From assembly GCA_030998015.1 (NCBI GenBank), contig JARWMV010000208.1, positions 1 to 18,520 of the forward strand: a stretch of 18,520 bases of DNA, given 5' to 3'. Under the pieces are notes generated by a model. That model ran no database searches and was not told where the DNA came from. It saw only the letters and a list, made by a program, of their open reading frames with translations. Source of the DNA: Ceratorhiza oryzae-sativae (taxonomy: Eukaryota; Basidiomycota; Agaricomycetes; Cantharellales; Ceratobasidiaceae). Below are positions 8,441-16,992 of this stretch, piece by piece; within the stretch, counting starts at the first letter, position 1; the number at the start of each line of letters is the position of its first letter. The translations under genes and the position numbers were made by a program.

Positions 8441-9029
8441 GCAAGAATATCATTAATATATTAGTGCTGAGAGATCTTGAGTGTGCCTGCACTGCGATTG
8501 TGCTCAATTTTGATGCCTACAAACATTTTGGCCTTGCCTAGATCAATGATTTCCAGTGATTCAGTGATTTTAGCCTTAACCTTATTGAGTATTTCAGTAG
8601 ACAATCCAGCAACTAGCATATCATCTACATGGTTAAGTATAATTGCTATTTTGTCACCTTCATGTAGCCAGAACACAGAGTGAGCTGTATCACATCACTT
8701 AAATCCTAGGTCTTTGAGGATTTTCTTGAGGCACATATAGAAGGATCAAGCTGCCTGTTTGAGACTGTAAATCACCTTGTTGAGATCCCAGACAGATTCC
8801 AGGCCTTCAACAAAACCTGGAGGTTGCTCAATATAAATCTCCTCATCTAGGTCTCCATGCAAAAATGTGGTTTTTACATTGATTTGGAGAAGCTGGAGAT
8901 TGAGTGCAGCTACAATGCTTAGGAGCATTTACAATTAATCAGCAGCAGCAACAGGTGATGATATTTCAACAAAGTTGACTCCAGGGCACTGAGAAAAGCC
9001 CCTTGCAACTAATCAAGCCTTGTAGTACA
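8441..9029 (-). pseudogene. Ty1/copia reverse transcriptase fragment (3' half of a split element)
   Basis: From 9029 downward the minus strand reads YKA-stop-LVARGFSQCPGVNF, then a patch with TAA codons. NVKTTFLHGDLDEEIYIEQP and SLKQAA follow, then the palm motif as NHVDDML (usual Y-V-D-D-M; His is odd) near 8617-8631. Several stops and at least one frameshift kill it. The first codons continue directly from the fragment that ends at 11710 on the plus strand, so this is the missing half of that gene, now inverted. Confidence 0.8.
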
Positions 9030-10323
9030 TGTTACAGGCCAGGGTAGACTTGAATATCTAGAGCTTAAGCAAATGTAGATATGTTAGTATACACTAATTG
9101 TATTCAATACTTCTTAGACTTGAGTAAGAAGGCTCAAAGTAGTTGCAATGCAATCAAGTAACACTCAAAGTAGTCTTAATCTTTTACAGTGTGAACTGAC
9201 TAATTTATAGGTATAAAGAGCAAGACTACTATGGTCAGGTTCCCTTAGATATCTTAAATGTAGTTCAGCCCTAGTCGCTTGGACTAACTGATACTAATCT
9301 TAATACTAGACTTTAAGCAGTAGCTTATAGGATAGAGGGTGGGCTGCCTAATGCATGTACTTCCTCAGCTACAGGTACTTAGATTTCCTCTAATAGCTGG
9401 TACTTAATGACATGCTCAATCAGGCAATATTGTATCCTTATATATCTCTGTATATAAGATACAATGAATCAGACAGTATATAACTAATATGGTACTTTAT
9501 TCCTCAGTACTAGTTATATAAGAAATCACACACAGACAAGAGAGAAGTAGAAAGAGAAAAAGAAACCAGTAACCAGTCTGGGTTGAGTAGAGGAGGGAAG
9601 GTGATCTGGAAGGGCCTCAGAGGAGGTCCTTTTATACCCTGAGGAGGGCATTCCGGAGCCAAATAAATGCATGGATGCCAGTGCAATCATCAAAAGAGGG
9701 TACTGCTGTACTTGGGGTACACTCTAGCCCAGTATAGGATAAAAGAGTAAAGACAGGGTGTGGATCAAAGGCATTGATGCATCTGAGACCTGCTATTGGC
9801 TTGTAGATCATATTATCATAGTATATACATGTAATGAACAGAGGCTACATCTCAGTGAGTCATAAAGTGAGTCAGAGAAGCTTCTGGATCAATTTGGAAA
9901 GCTCTCCTGACTCACTGGAGTCATTAGATCTTGATTGATGGTCCAGTAAGATTCTCATGATCTTCGGGCCATTCCGGTGTGACAATCTTCAGGCAGCAGA
10001 TACCTCCGAAGATTAGCTATCGATAGAGCACAAGATCGCTTTGATAGCATAAGTGGTTGCTGAGATATGAGCAGTGCAATGTTTTAATCCATATCTCCTG
10101 ATAAGAGGAAATATTGCAACCTCTGTATCTCTCTGAGATCTTACTGTAAAAACTTAATGAAATACGCATTGGAAATTGGGAAATTTGTACTATTTAATGA
10201 AACAGAAAATAATACAATTTGGAGTGCATACAAGTTCAAGTATTTCACAAATTAATTACAGACGCATTGCTTGAGGTTGGCAGAGCAGACTAAAATGATA
10301 GAAAACATTAGTGATCCGTAACA
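9030..10323 (-). mobile_element. Family-1 LTR, copy C
   Basis: 1294 bp, minus sense. The flanks do not match each other (GTACA left, GGCTC right). The left flank read on minus, TGTAC, matches the TGCAC before copy D at 11706-11710 at 4 of 5 positions. Copy C lacks roughly 16 bp in the CpG-rich block near 9976-9982 and has intermediate CpG loss. TATA box on minus at 9629-9636. Confidence 0.8.
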
Positions 10324-10895
10324 GGCTCACCTATGGAATGTAATTCCAAAGAAATGCCTAGATGGCTGAATGCTGAGCAAGGCATTTAGCATCAAGATCC
10401 CAAATGTATTGGGATTATCTACATTTGGATGCAAGGCCTGGGCTTGCATGCCTGATAATATGTGCACAAAACTCCAAGTGTGCTCAATCAAGTGCATATA
10501 CCTTAGATTCACCCCTAATAGGAAAGTGCACATGCTTGCTCAGCATGGTACCAGTCACATAATCACATCACATGATGTAGTCTTTGATGAAGGGCTGGAC
10601 AATTGGCAGCACATGGTTATCAAGGATCATGATGAAACACCTACCAATGACAATGAGGGAAAATGAGATGAATTATCACCCCTTCAGATTGAAATTCATT
10701 CACCTATATTATCCAATAAACCACTCAAATCATCAGAACCCATGCATACAACCAATGAACCTATAGCAATACCTTCAGATAGCTTGGATTCAGAGCTCAG
10801 AGAGCAAGAGATCATAGCCTTTCAGCCAGATCTGCTGCCAACATGTTGATCTACATGTAAATGGAGAGTGCCTGTACAATATGGAGTGCAAGTGG
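10324..10895 (+). pseudogene. Ty1/copia integrase C-terminal region and linker (5' half)
   Basis: One frame starting near 10330 contains KIPNVLGLSTFGCKAWACMP (the conserved copia integrase segment L-R-x-F-G-C-x-A), then KCIYLRFTPNRKVHML and SHDVVFDE. It passes a TGA at 10664-10666 and goes on as a Ser/Pro/Glu-rich linker (LQIEIHSPILSNKPLKSSEP) to another TGA near 10846. The integrase core is absent, cut off by copy C. A family-3 solo LTR interrupts the gene at 10896. Confidence 0.75.
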
Positions 10896-11451
10896 TGTTG
10901 TGACCCTCTGGATGCTTCCTTGTAAAGCACTTAAGTAGTGGCTGTGTTGACAGTTTGGTGTTATGTGGTATGTATTGAGTGTTCTAGTTACAGTGTTTGC
11001 TATCGTCTATGGTGGTTGATGAGATAAAGCAAGCTGAGGTGTCCAGTCTTGCTTTATCCTTCTTATATATGCCTGTGGCTACAGTGGCTGTGGACATATT
11101 ATCTAAGCAAAATCTGCAGTAGGTACAGGTTATATACAGTACTATGGGTTAGGTAATTGTTTATCTTAAGTTTGTGTGGCTCTGAATCTTATAGAGCCAC
11201 ACAAGGTCTGAGGGGTAAGCACTGAGGTCTTGTGATCCTGCCATAAGTGCTGAGATCATGTGGTAACTCACTCCTCATTCCAAGTAACAATGGAGAGAAA
11301 TGCTGGAGCAAGTTCAGGGTAACCACCTTAAGTGCCAGTTAAGTGCCAAGGTCACATGACCTTGTTTATGGCTTGTTCCACTTAGGAAAAATGCCATAGA
11401 TCTGTAAAAATATTCAGTTACTCTGTTATGTCTCTTTGACAGGTCATAACA
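10896..11451 (-). mobile_element. Family-3 solo LTR, short form
   Basis: 556 bp, minus sense, TGTTGTGACCC..GGTCATAACA ends. The flanks AGTGG (10891-10895) and AGTTG (11452-11456) match at four of five positions, a slightly decayed target duplication. It lacks the MITE and the 113-bp duplication of the 4645-5464 copy, so it preserves the basic form of the family. It splits the copia linker. Confidence 0.75.
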
Positions 11452-11710
11452 AGTTGGTGTTTTAGCACATACAGACAGATTAGGAGATGAGGAGGCATGT
11501 ACTGCAATAATGGAATTGCCACCTCAGACATTTGAGGAAGCAATGCGTTGCCCAGACACCAATATGTGGCCTGAGGCAATGACTGAGGAACTGAAATCAA
11601 TCAAGCAGCACAAAGTATGGATGCTTGTGGGTTGTCCTACTGACAAAAATATTGTTAAATGCAGATGGGTCTTTGACTATAAGCATGGTCCTGATGGCAA
11701 GATCATGCAC
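11452..11710 (+). pseudogene. Ty1/copia N-terminal reverse transcriptase fragment
   Basis: Reads ELPPQTFEEAMRCPDTNMWPEAMTEELKSI, then HKVWMLVGCP, then KCRWVFDYKHGPDGKIMH, the standard start of the copia RVT_2 domain. It stops at codon CAC 11708-11710, where copy D of the family-1 LTR begins. The next codons of the gene (YKA, LVARGFSQ) are found at 9029 on the opposite strand. No stop in this stretch. Confidence 0.8.
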
Positions 11711-13017
11711 TGTTATGGATCACTAACATTCTTTTATTATTTTAATCTGCTCTGCCAACCTCAAGTGATGCCTCTGTAATTAATTTGTGAAATACTTGAA
11801 TTTGTATGCACTCCAAATTGTACTATTTTCCATTCCATTAAATAGTACAGATTTCCCGCTTTCCAACGCATTTTTTATTAAGTTTTTACAATAAGATCTC
11901 AGAGGGATACAGAGGTTGCAATATTTCCTCTTATCAGGAGATATTGATTACAACATCGCACCGCTCATATCTCGGCAACCGCTTACGCTATCAAAGCGAT
12001 CTTGTGCTCTATCGATAGCTAATCTTCGGCGGTATCTGCTGCCCGAAGATCGTCGTGATCCACCAGATCCTTGTGCCGGAATGGCCCAAAGATCATTAGA
12101 ATCTTACTGGACCATCAATCAAGATCTAATGACTCCAGTGAGTCAGGAGAGCTTCCCAAATTGATCCAGAAGCTTCTCTGACTCACTTTATGACTCACTG
12201 AGATGTAGCCTCTGTTCATTACATGTATATACTATGATAATATGATCTACAAGCCAATAGCAGGTCTCAGATGCATCAATGCCTTTGATCCACACCCTGT
12301 CTTTACTCTTTTATCCAATACTGGGGCTAGGGTGTACCCCAAGTATAGCAGTACCCTCTTTTGATGATTGCACTGGCATGCATGTATCTATTTGGCTCTG
12401 GAATGCCCTCCTCAGGGTATAAAAGGACCTCCTCTGAGGCCCTTCCAGACCTCCTCCCTCTACTCAACCCAGACTGGTTATTGGTTTCTTTTCTCTTTCT
12501 ATTTCTCTTGTCTGTGTGTGATTTCTTATAAAACTAGTACTGAGGAATAAAGTACCATATTAGTTATATACTGTCTGATTCATTGTATCTTATATACAGA
12601 GATATATAAGGATACAATATTGCCTGATTGAGCATGTCATTAAGTACCAGCTATTAGAGGAAATCTAAGTACCTGTAGCTGAGGAAGTACATGCATTAGG
12701 CAGCCCACCATCTATCCTATAAGCTACCACTTCAAGTCTAATATTAAGATTAGTATCAGTTAGTCCAAGTGACTAGGGCTGAACTACATTTAAGATATCA
12801 AAGGGAACCTGACCATAGTAGTCTTGCTCTTTATACCTATAAATTAGTCAGTTTACACTGTGAAAGATTAAGACTACCTTGAGTGTTACTTGATTGCATT
12901 GCAACTACTTTTAGCCTTCTTACTCTAGTCTAAGAAGTATTGAGTATGATTAGTGTATACTAACATATCTACATTTGCTTAAGCTCTAGATATTCAAGTG
13001 TACCCTGACCCGTAACA
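11711..13017 (+). mobile_element. Family-1 LTR, copy D
   Basis: 1307 bp, + sense, TATAAAAG at 12418-12425. The left flank TGCAC pairs with TGTAC beside copy C; the right flank (CACCC) leads into an unrelated ORF, so the two sides do not belong to one insertion. CpG content is the second highest of the four copies. Recombination between inverted copies C and D explains the present order. Confidence 0.8.
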
Positions 13018-13881
13018 CACCCAGAGATAGCAGAAAGGAGAAGGTTAGTTGGAGCTGTGGGTAGGAAGATATATGAACATCCTCATCCCCATGTAATGCA
13101 CATTAAATATCCATCCATTGGGTGTAGAGAATTCTTTAAGGATCTCTTACAAGAATTGGATTATTTATGTACATTCAGGCCAGAATGGACTTGGTCTGCA
13201 TCTGGAGAACCTGTCATGTTCATTGACTTGAACAGGCATAGGAGCTTTAGGACTAAGCTCTCTGCTTTCAAGTCCCAACTGCTCCCTGTTAGGAGCAGGC
13301 ATCCTATACCTCACCCAGATGTTCCTGCATTCCCTGAAACTAGGAAGCATTTTGCTTTCAGTAAGAAACAGCATGAAGTTGCTTGTGTATTATTTAGGGA
13401 TGCAGTTGAGCGCTTTTTGGCTTACCTCTTTATTGAACACCAAGCTATGCAAGACCTTGGTAAAGGGAAGCAAAGGGAGCTCAATGAAACAATGTGGGAA
13501 AATTCTGAGAGCAGATCCAAGACTCCAGAATATGCTCCAGCCCCTCATCCTAAGCACACTATTGACTCAATTAGATCTCCTACTGGTTGTCTAGAATTCA
13601 AACCTCTAGAAGTTCAGGAGGATCCAGATGAGCCAGTGAGTGGTGGAGAGGAGCTAGTTCAAATAGAAGAGCAGGAAGTGGAAGATATCACAAGGATAGC
13701 AGATGATTCTGCTGAGGATACTACCATGACTGCAATTCAACCTTCTGATTTTGCATCTACTTCAGCTATGGCTCAAGGAAGAAACTTCATTGGCCCTGTA
13801 ACTAGTTCTCCAGCTAGACCAGAAGCTTTAGGTGCAATTACTCCTATAAGAACTCCAAGTGAGAAGAGTGTCATGGCCTAG
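13018..13881 (+). pseudogene. Unrecognised retroelement-like ORF, 5' end cut by an LTR
   Basis: The frame is open from the LTR border and reads about 287 codons to TAG at 13879-13881; its start is lost. The N-terminal half is folded-looking (EHPHPHVMHIKYPS, FRPEWTW, a His/Pro-rich stretch, then a helix with FLAYLFIEHQAMQDLGKGK). The C-terminal half is an acidic, Ser/Pro/Thr-rich tail of low complexity. I recognise no family; position and style suggest a gag-like or accessory protein of an LTR element. A putative LTR begins 5 bp after the stop. No internal stop is seen. Confidence 0.45.
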
Positions 13882-13885
13882 ACCA

Positions 13886-14343
13886 TGATGTGGATTTTAT
13901 TATGATTTTTGTGTATTTTATAAAATCTCTCTTTTTCATATTTTTGGACAAGTCCTTTTAATTGGATATATGCATAGAATTACTTACATGATCATGTGAC
14001 CTTGTTGTTGTTTATGTTCTGTTTGTACCTTCTGGAATCTTCTGTTACATGGCACCATTCTCACATTGTACAATAGTTGTCTTGCACCATACGTGTATTT
14101 GATATAGCTCATCATATGAATATATAAGGGAGAGTCTGAGAGCCTTAAGCCTCAGAACTCAACCTCCTGTCGTATCCCCTCTACTACCTGTGTGACTTAC
14201 CAGTCCATAGTCCCTGCCCAGTCCTCTTAAGGACAAGTGCACCTACTCCTACATCCTTGTGTCTTATTGCACCCTCACTGTGTGTCCTACCTTAGACGTT
14301 GTCAGTAAAGCCTCTGGCATCGCTGCCCATAGGCTTGTCATCA
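13886..14343 (+). mobile_element. Putative family-4 LTR
   Basis: About 458 bp without an ORF, starting TGATG and ending CATCA (5-bp inverted ends). It has a TATATAAG box at 14121-14128, a pyrimidine-rich region after it, and a TCATGTGA octamer at 13992-13999. Layout resembles the other LTRs, but it has a single copy here, and the flanks GACCA and CCACT are not a target duplication. Borders are therefore provisional. It could instead be an untranslated or promoter region. Confidence 0.4.
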
Positions 14344-14351
14344 CCACTTAG

Positions 14352-15336
14352 GTGTTTGATGTTACTGTTCAGGTCGTAGCTCTGACAAAGAGACTACAAG
14401 CTCTATTTACCCCAGAATCAGTTTCTCAAATAGAAGCTACTTGCATTCTGGGTCCTTCTACTTACCTAGAGAGTTACTTAGGAACTTCATTTACTCCTGT
14501 AGATAAAGATTATCCTAGACACATGGGAGTAGGTCCTAGGCAATCAGGAAGAGTGCTAGAACCTCTATTACCTCCTGCTCAAGTGACTGAAGCTGGTCCT
14601 TCAGCTTTACCCACTATTGGAGAAGTAAATGAGGATGATACTGATCAGGACCAGGACTCTCCCTTGGTAAATAAACCTGCTAGACCTTGTCAATCCTTTG
14701 ACAATGCTATTAGGAAGGAACCTTTTAGAGGTTGACTTAGCAAAGGTCATGCAGTCACTATTGAGGAAGAGTTTCCACCTCATGAACAGTATACTGGAAG
14801 ACCAGCATCTCCTTACCCACCTAGGGAGCCAATAACCCCTTCAAGGCCAGTAAGGGATGACTCTGGGACTGTTCCTCAAGGAGCTGTTCCCCTTATTGTT
14901 ACTAGTAGTGAAGAAGACTCTTCTGAGGAAGAAGCAAGGAGACCTAGGCATAGGAGTTCTAATAGAACTTCAGATGCTGAAGCAGGTAGGCCTACAGAAG
15001 ATCATAGGGCTGAAGGTTTTAGAGAGCCTACTGGACCTTCTGTAACTATGACTGGAGATCCTTCAAAGATGCCAGTTTATAGTCCTGAAAGGAATACCTT
15101 ATTAGGTTTCCAGCCATTAGTACCTCAGTCAAAATTACCTGCTGATGCTAGCATACATATGCCACAAGTCTCTAGACCAACTGAAGCTGAAACATTTAGA
15201 ACTCAGAGGTTTGAACCTTATCAACCCTTTGTGATTAATCTAGGACCAGGATTCTCTGGTCTGGCTTCTACTCCACCTAGGAGGCCATCAGGACCTCCTC
15301 CCACTGGACCTCCTGCCTCTAGTGGTAGGAATTTCT
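14352..15336 (+). pseudogene. Unrecognised gag-like ORF, one TGA, 3' end cut by an LTR
   Basis: One frame runs from just after a TAG at 14349-14351 to the LTR border, about 328 codons, broken only by TGA at 14733-14735. The first part is moderately folded-looking (LTKRLQALFTPESV, LESYLGTSF). The rest is Pro/Ser/Glu/Arg-rich and disordered (SSEEDSSEEEARRP), ending in a proline-glycine stretch (RRPSGPPPTGPPASSG) like that found in the spacer of basidiomycete Ty3/gypsy Gag proteins (recollection of family style, not a search). No ATG lies near the start of the frame. Relation to the ORF at 13018-13881 is unclear, as the frames differ. Confidence 0.45.
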
Positions 15337-15708
15337 TGTCATGAACTGACACACATATATCCACTCTATAATATTTTCTTGATTTACTACATTTTATGAG
15401 ATCATCTTCAAACATACTTGCCTTTTATGGTATATCTGCGTCATGTGACTCAGGGAATGTTCCAGACCAGTAACCAAGATGAATTTCAACTCTGATGTGA
15501 AATTCTGCAGTTCTGCAGTCGCTTCTACTGCTTCTATCTCTTATCAGTTGTGACTCACTGTACAGGCTTGTTTGTTATGATGTGGCTTGTACTATGTATA
15601 TAAACTGGGTCAAGTTTGCAGAGGACTCCTCAAGAACTTGACCTCTTGTCGAATACAAGTTCTTTCTCTTTCTTACTATTTTTCTTGTCACCTGACTTGT
15701 TGTCGACA
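15337..15708 (+). mobile_element. Family-2 LTR, 5' LTR of a Ty3/gypsy element
   Basis: 372 bp, + sense, TGTC..GACA ends, matching the solo copy at 5778-6153. Flanks TTTCT and TCAGG differ, as expected when the right side is internal sequence. A primer-binding site, leader, gag and pol follow in + sense, so this is the 5' LTR. It inserted into the ORF at 14352-15336. The TCATGTGA octamer is at 15441-15448. Confidence 0.75.
15597..15604 (+). promoter_or_regulatory. TATA box of the family-2 LTR
   Basis: TATATAAA; transcription about 30 nt downstream would start near 15627-15630, exactly where the self-priming sequence TCAAGAACTTGACCT (15630-15644) begins. The same arrangement is present in the solo copy on minus. 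Confidence 0.6.
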
Positions 15709-15710
15709 TC

Positions 15711-15725
15711 AGGTCAAGTTCTTGA
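15711..15725 (+). other. Self-priming primer-binding site
   Basis: AGGTCAAGTTCTTGA, two nt after the LTR end, is the exact 15-nt reverse complement of TCAAGAACTTGACCT at 15630-15644, the predicted 5' end of the transcript. In Tf1/sushi-type elements the RNA 5' end folds back on the PBS and is cut to prime reverse transcription instead of a tRNA (established for Tf1). I see no TGG-starting tRNA-type PBS here. Confidence 0.7.
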
Positions 15726-16059
15726 CAATTGTAAGTCTCAGTGTTGTCTGGGATACTTCTGGAACGCTGTTGGCGTCGTCTCAAGATAACTCCCTGTTGC
15801 CTTCCACAATCCTACTCCACCTATCCACAGCCACAAGATATTGTTGCCCTATACGCGCCTCTGTGAAACCTTGCATACCCAGGTCCCTCACACGTCGTAA
15901 CAAGCTTTGGTTCTCTCATCTCTTTTGTCAACAAGAGGTGGGGTCGCTCATTGCCCTTAAGTAGCTGAGCAACAGAGGTCACCTTCCTATTCCAATAGAC
16001 TCGGGAAAGGGTCTATTTTTCCTTTTATCCTGCTCTTGCTCGAGTACGTCTCTGATGGA
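15726..16059 (+). other. Retrotransposon leader
   Basis: About 330 nt between PBS and the first leader ORF. It contains GTAAGT at 15731-15736, a consensus splice donor, but I could not settle on an acceptor. The frame of the following ORF is open from 15961 without an ATG until 16060. Nothing else is recognised. Confidence 0.4.
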
Positions 16060-16665
16060 ATGCATGGCCCTCAAGTGGCACAACCCTTTACAGAAGACCA
16101 GCGCTGCCGTTTGTGTGGGTGGTTTGGACACCTGTCGATCCACTGCTTCACCCTCAACTTGGTTGAAAGCATCCTCGAAGAAGCTGGGCACATCGATTTC
16201 AACCGAGTAGTAATTATCAAAGTCCGCCCCCAGAAAGTCGGACGCGCCCAACAAGCCTTTGTCACCGAGCCAGGTGCCCCTGAGTGCAAAATCTGCCATC
16301 AGCAAACAGAGCCACCTTCCCAGCGCGCTGCCCTTATTGTCCTAAGAAGGACAAATTCCTTTACTACTACACCATCCCCCGCAACCAGTTATAAGCTGGA
16401 GAACCTTGGCCAACAGCTTCTTCGTCACCTGCTAAACACTATCGAAAATTTCCAAGACAGGTACCGTTATTACCAGAATAAGTACAAAGAAACTTGTGAA
16501 AAACTTCACGAAGCCAAGGCCCATTGCATATACTTAACCGAGCGGTTGCACGAACACCAGGAGGACTACCTATCCCTCCTCCGAGACCATCTCAGACTAG
16601 AAGCTATAGTCCAAGAAACAATTGAACCCCACAGGTACGCCTTCCCTGTCTTCTCAACACCATGA
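16060..16665 (+). CDS. Leader ORF with CCHC zinc knuckle and coiled coil
   Basis: 201 residues from the first in-frame ATG. A CCHC knuckle (C16, C19, H24, C29; CRLCGWFGHLSIHC) lies at the N-terminus, a second C-x2-C-H cluster at 76-80, and a charged, leucine-rich region about 110-185 predicts a coiled coil. It lies between the 5' LTR and gag of the same strand, in the same frame as gag. After its TGA (16663-16665) the frame continues with plausible Pro-rich protein to a TAA near 16786, so the stop may be secondary. An RNA-binding accessory protein is a guess from the knuckle. It might also be a remnant of an older gag. Confidence 0.5.
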   Translation: MHGPQVAQPFTEDQRCRLCGWFGHLSIHCFTLNLVESILEEAGHIDFNRVVIIKVRPQKVGRAQQAFVTEPGAPECKICHQQTEPPSQRAALIVLRRTNSFTTTPSPATSYKLENLGQQLLRHLLNTIENFQDRYRYYQNKYKETCEKLHEAKAHCIYLTERLHEHQEDYLSLLRDHLRLEAIVQETIEPHRYAFPVFSTP

Positions 16666-16690
16666 GACCTCCCTCACCCCACCTTTCTAA

Positions 16691-16969
16691 GTGGCACGGG
16701 CTTGCCAATTCAGGAAGAAACACCCCTTCTGGCAGCCCAAATCAATTCTCCCCAAGGAAGCACTCCTGTGGGACCAAACTAAACTGAAGAGGGTGGAGTG
16801 CCCATATTGTTGCCAAGACACCAAAAGTTGGGACTTGGACGATACCTGGTTAAGGTTCGTGGGAATCAGAAACTTTCAAATTTATAGACTCGTGCAGGGG
16901 ACAGAAATCCTATATTACCAAAACAATTGCCAATTCCCTGTACTTCCTTATCGTCTCTGTTGCCTTTAG
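16691..16969 (+). CDS. Possible small ORF or frameshifted continuation of the leader ORF
   Basis: 92 codons, one frame ahead of the leader ORF and gag, starting at a GTG after a TAA. It has no ATG of its own. Its composition is protein-like (Trp-rich, CPYCC, DDTWLRFVGIRNFQIYR), so it may be the real continuation of the leader ORF after a frameshift. It ends just before the gag ATG. No family is recognised. Confidence 0.25.
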   Translation: MARACQFRKKHPFWQPKSILPKEALLWDQTKLKRVECPYCCQDTKSWDLDDTWLRFVGIRNFQIYRLVQGTEILYYQNNCQFPVLPYRLCCL

Positions 16970-16992
16970 AATTTTATCAAACCTTCTCTGAA

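Noticed and set aside
11916..12164. 82-codon ORF, also in copy A on minus (4097-4345)
   Set aside because: Lies in the U3 part of the LTR before the TATA box, is lost in copies B and C, and has no family features.
13886..14343. Solo LTR with matching target duplication
   Set aside because: No border choice tried gave matching 5-bp flanks; kept only as a putative LTR.
15587..15964. 125-codon + ORF across LTR end, PBS and leader
   Set aside because: Spans LTR and PBS, which are non-coding functional sites; Ser/Leu/Cys-rich chance composition.
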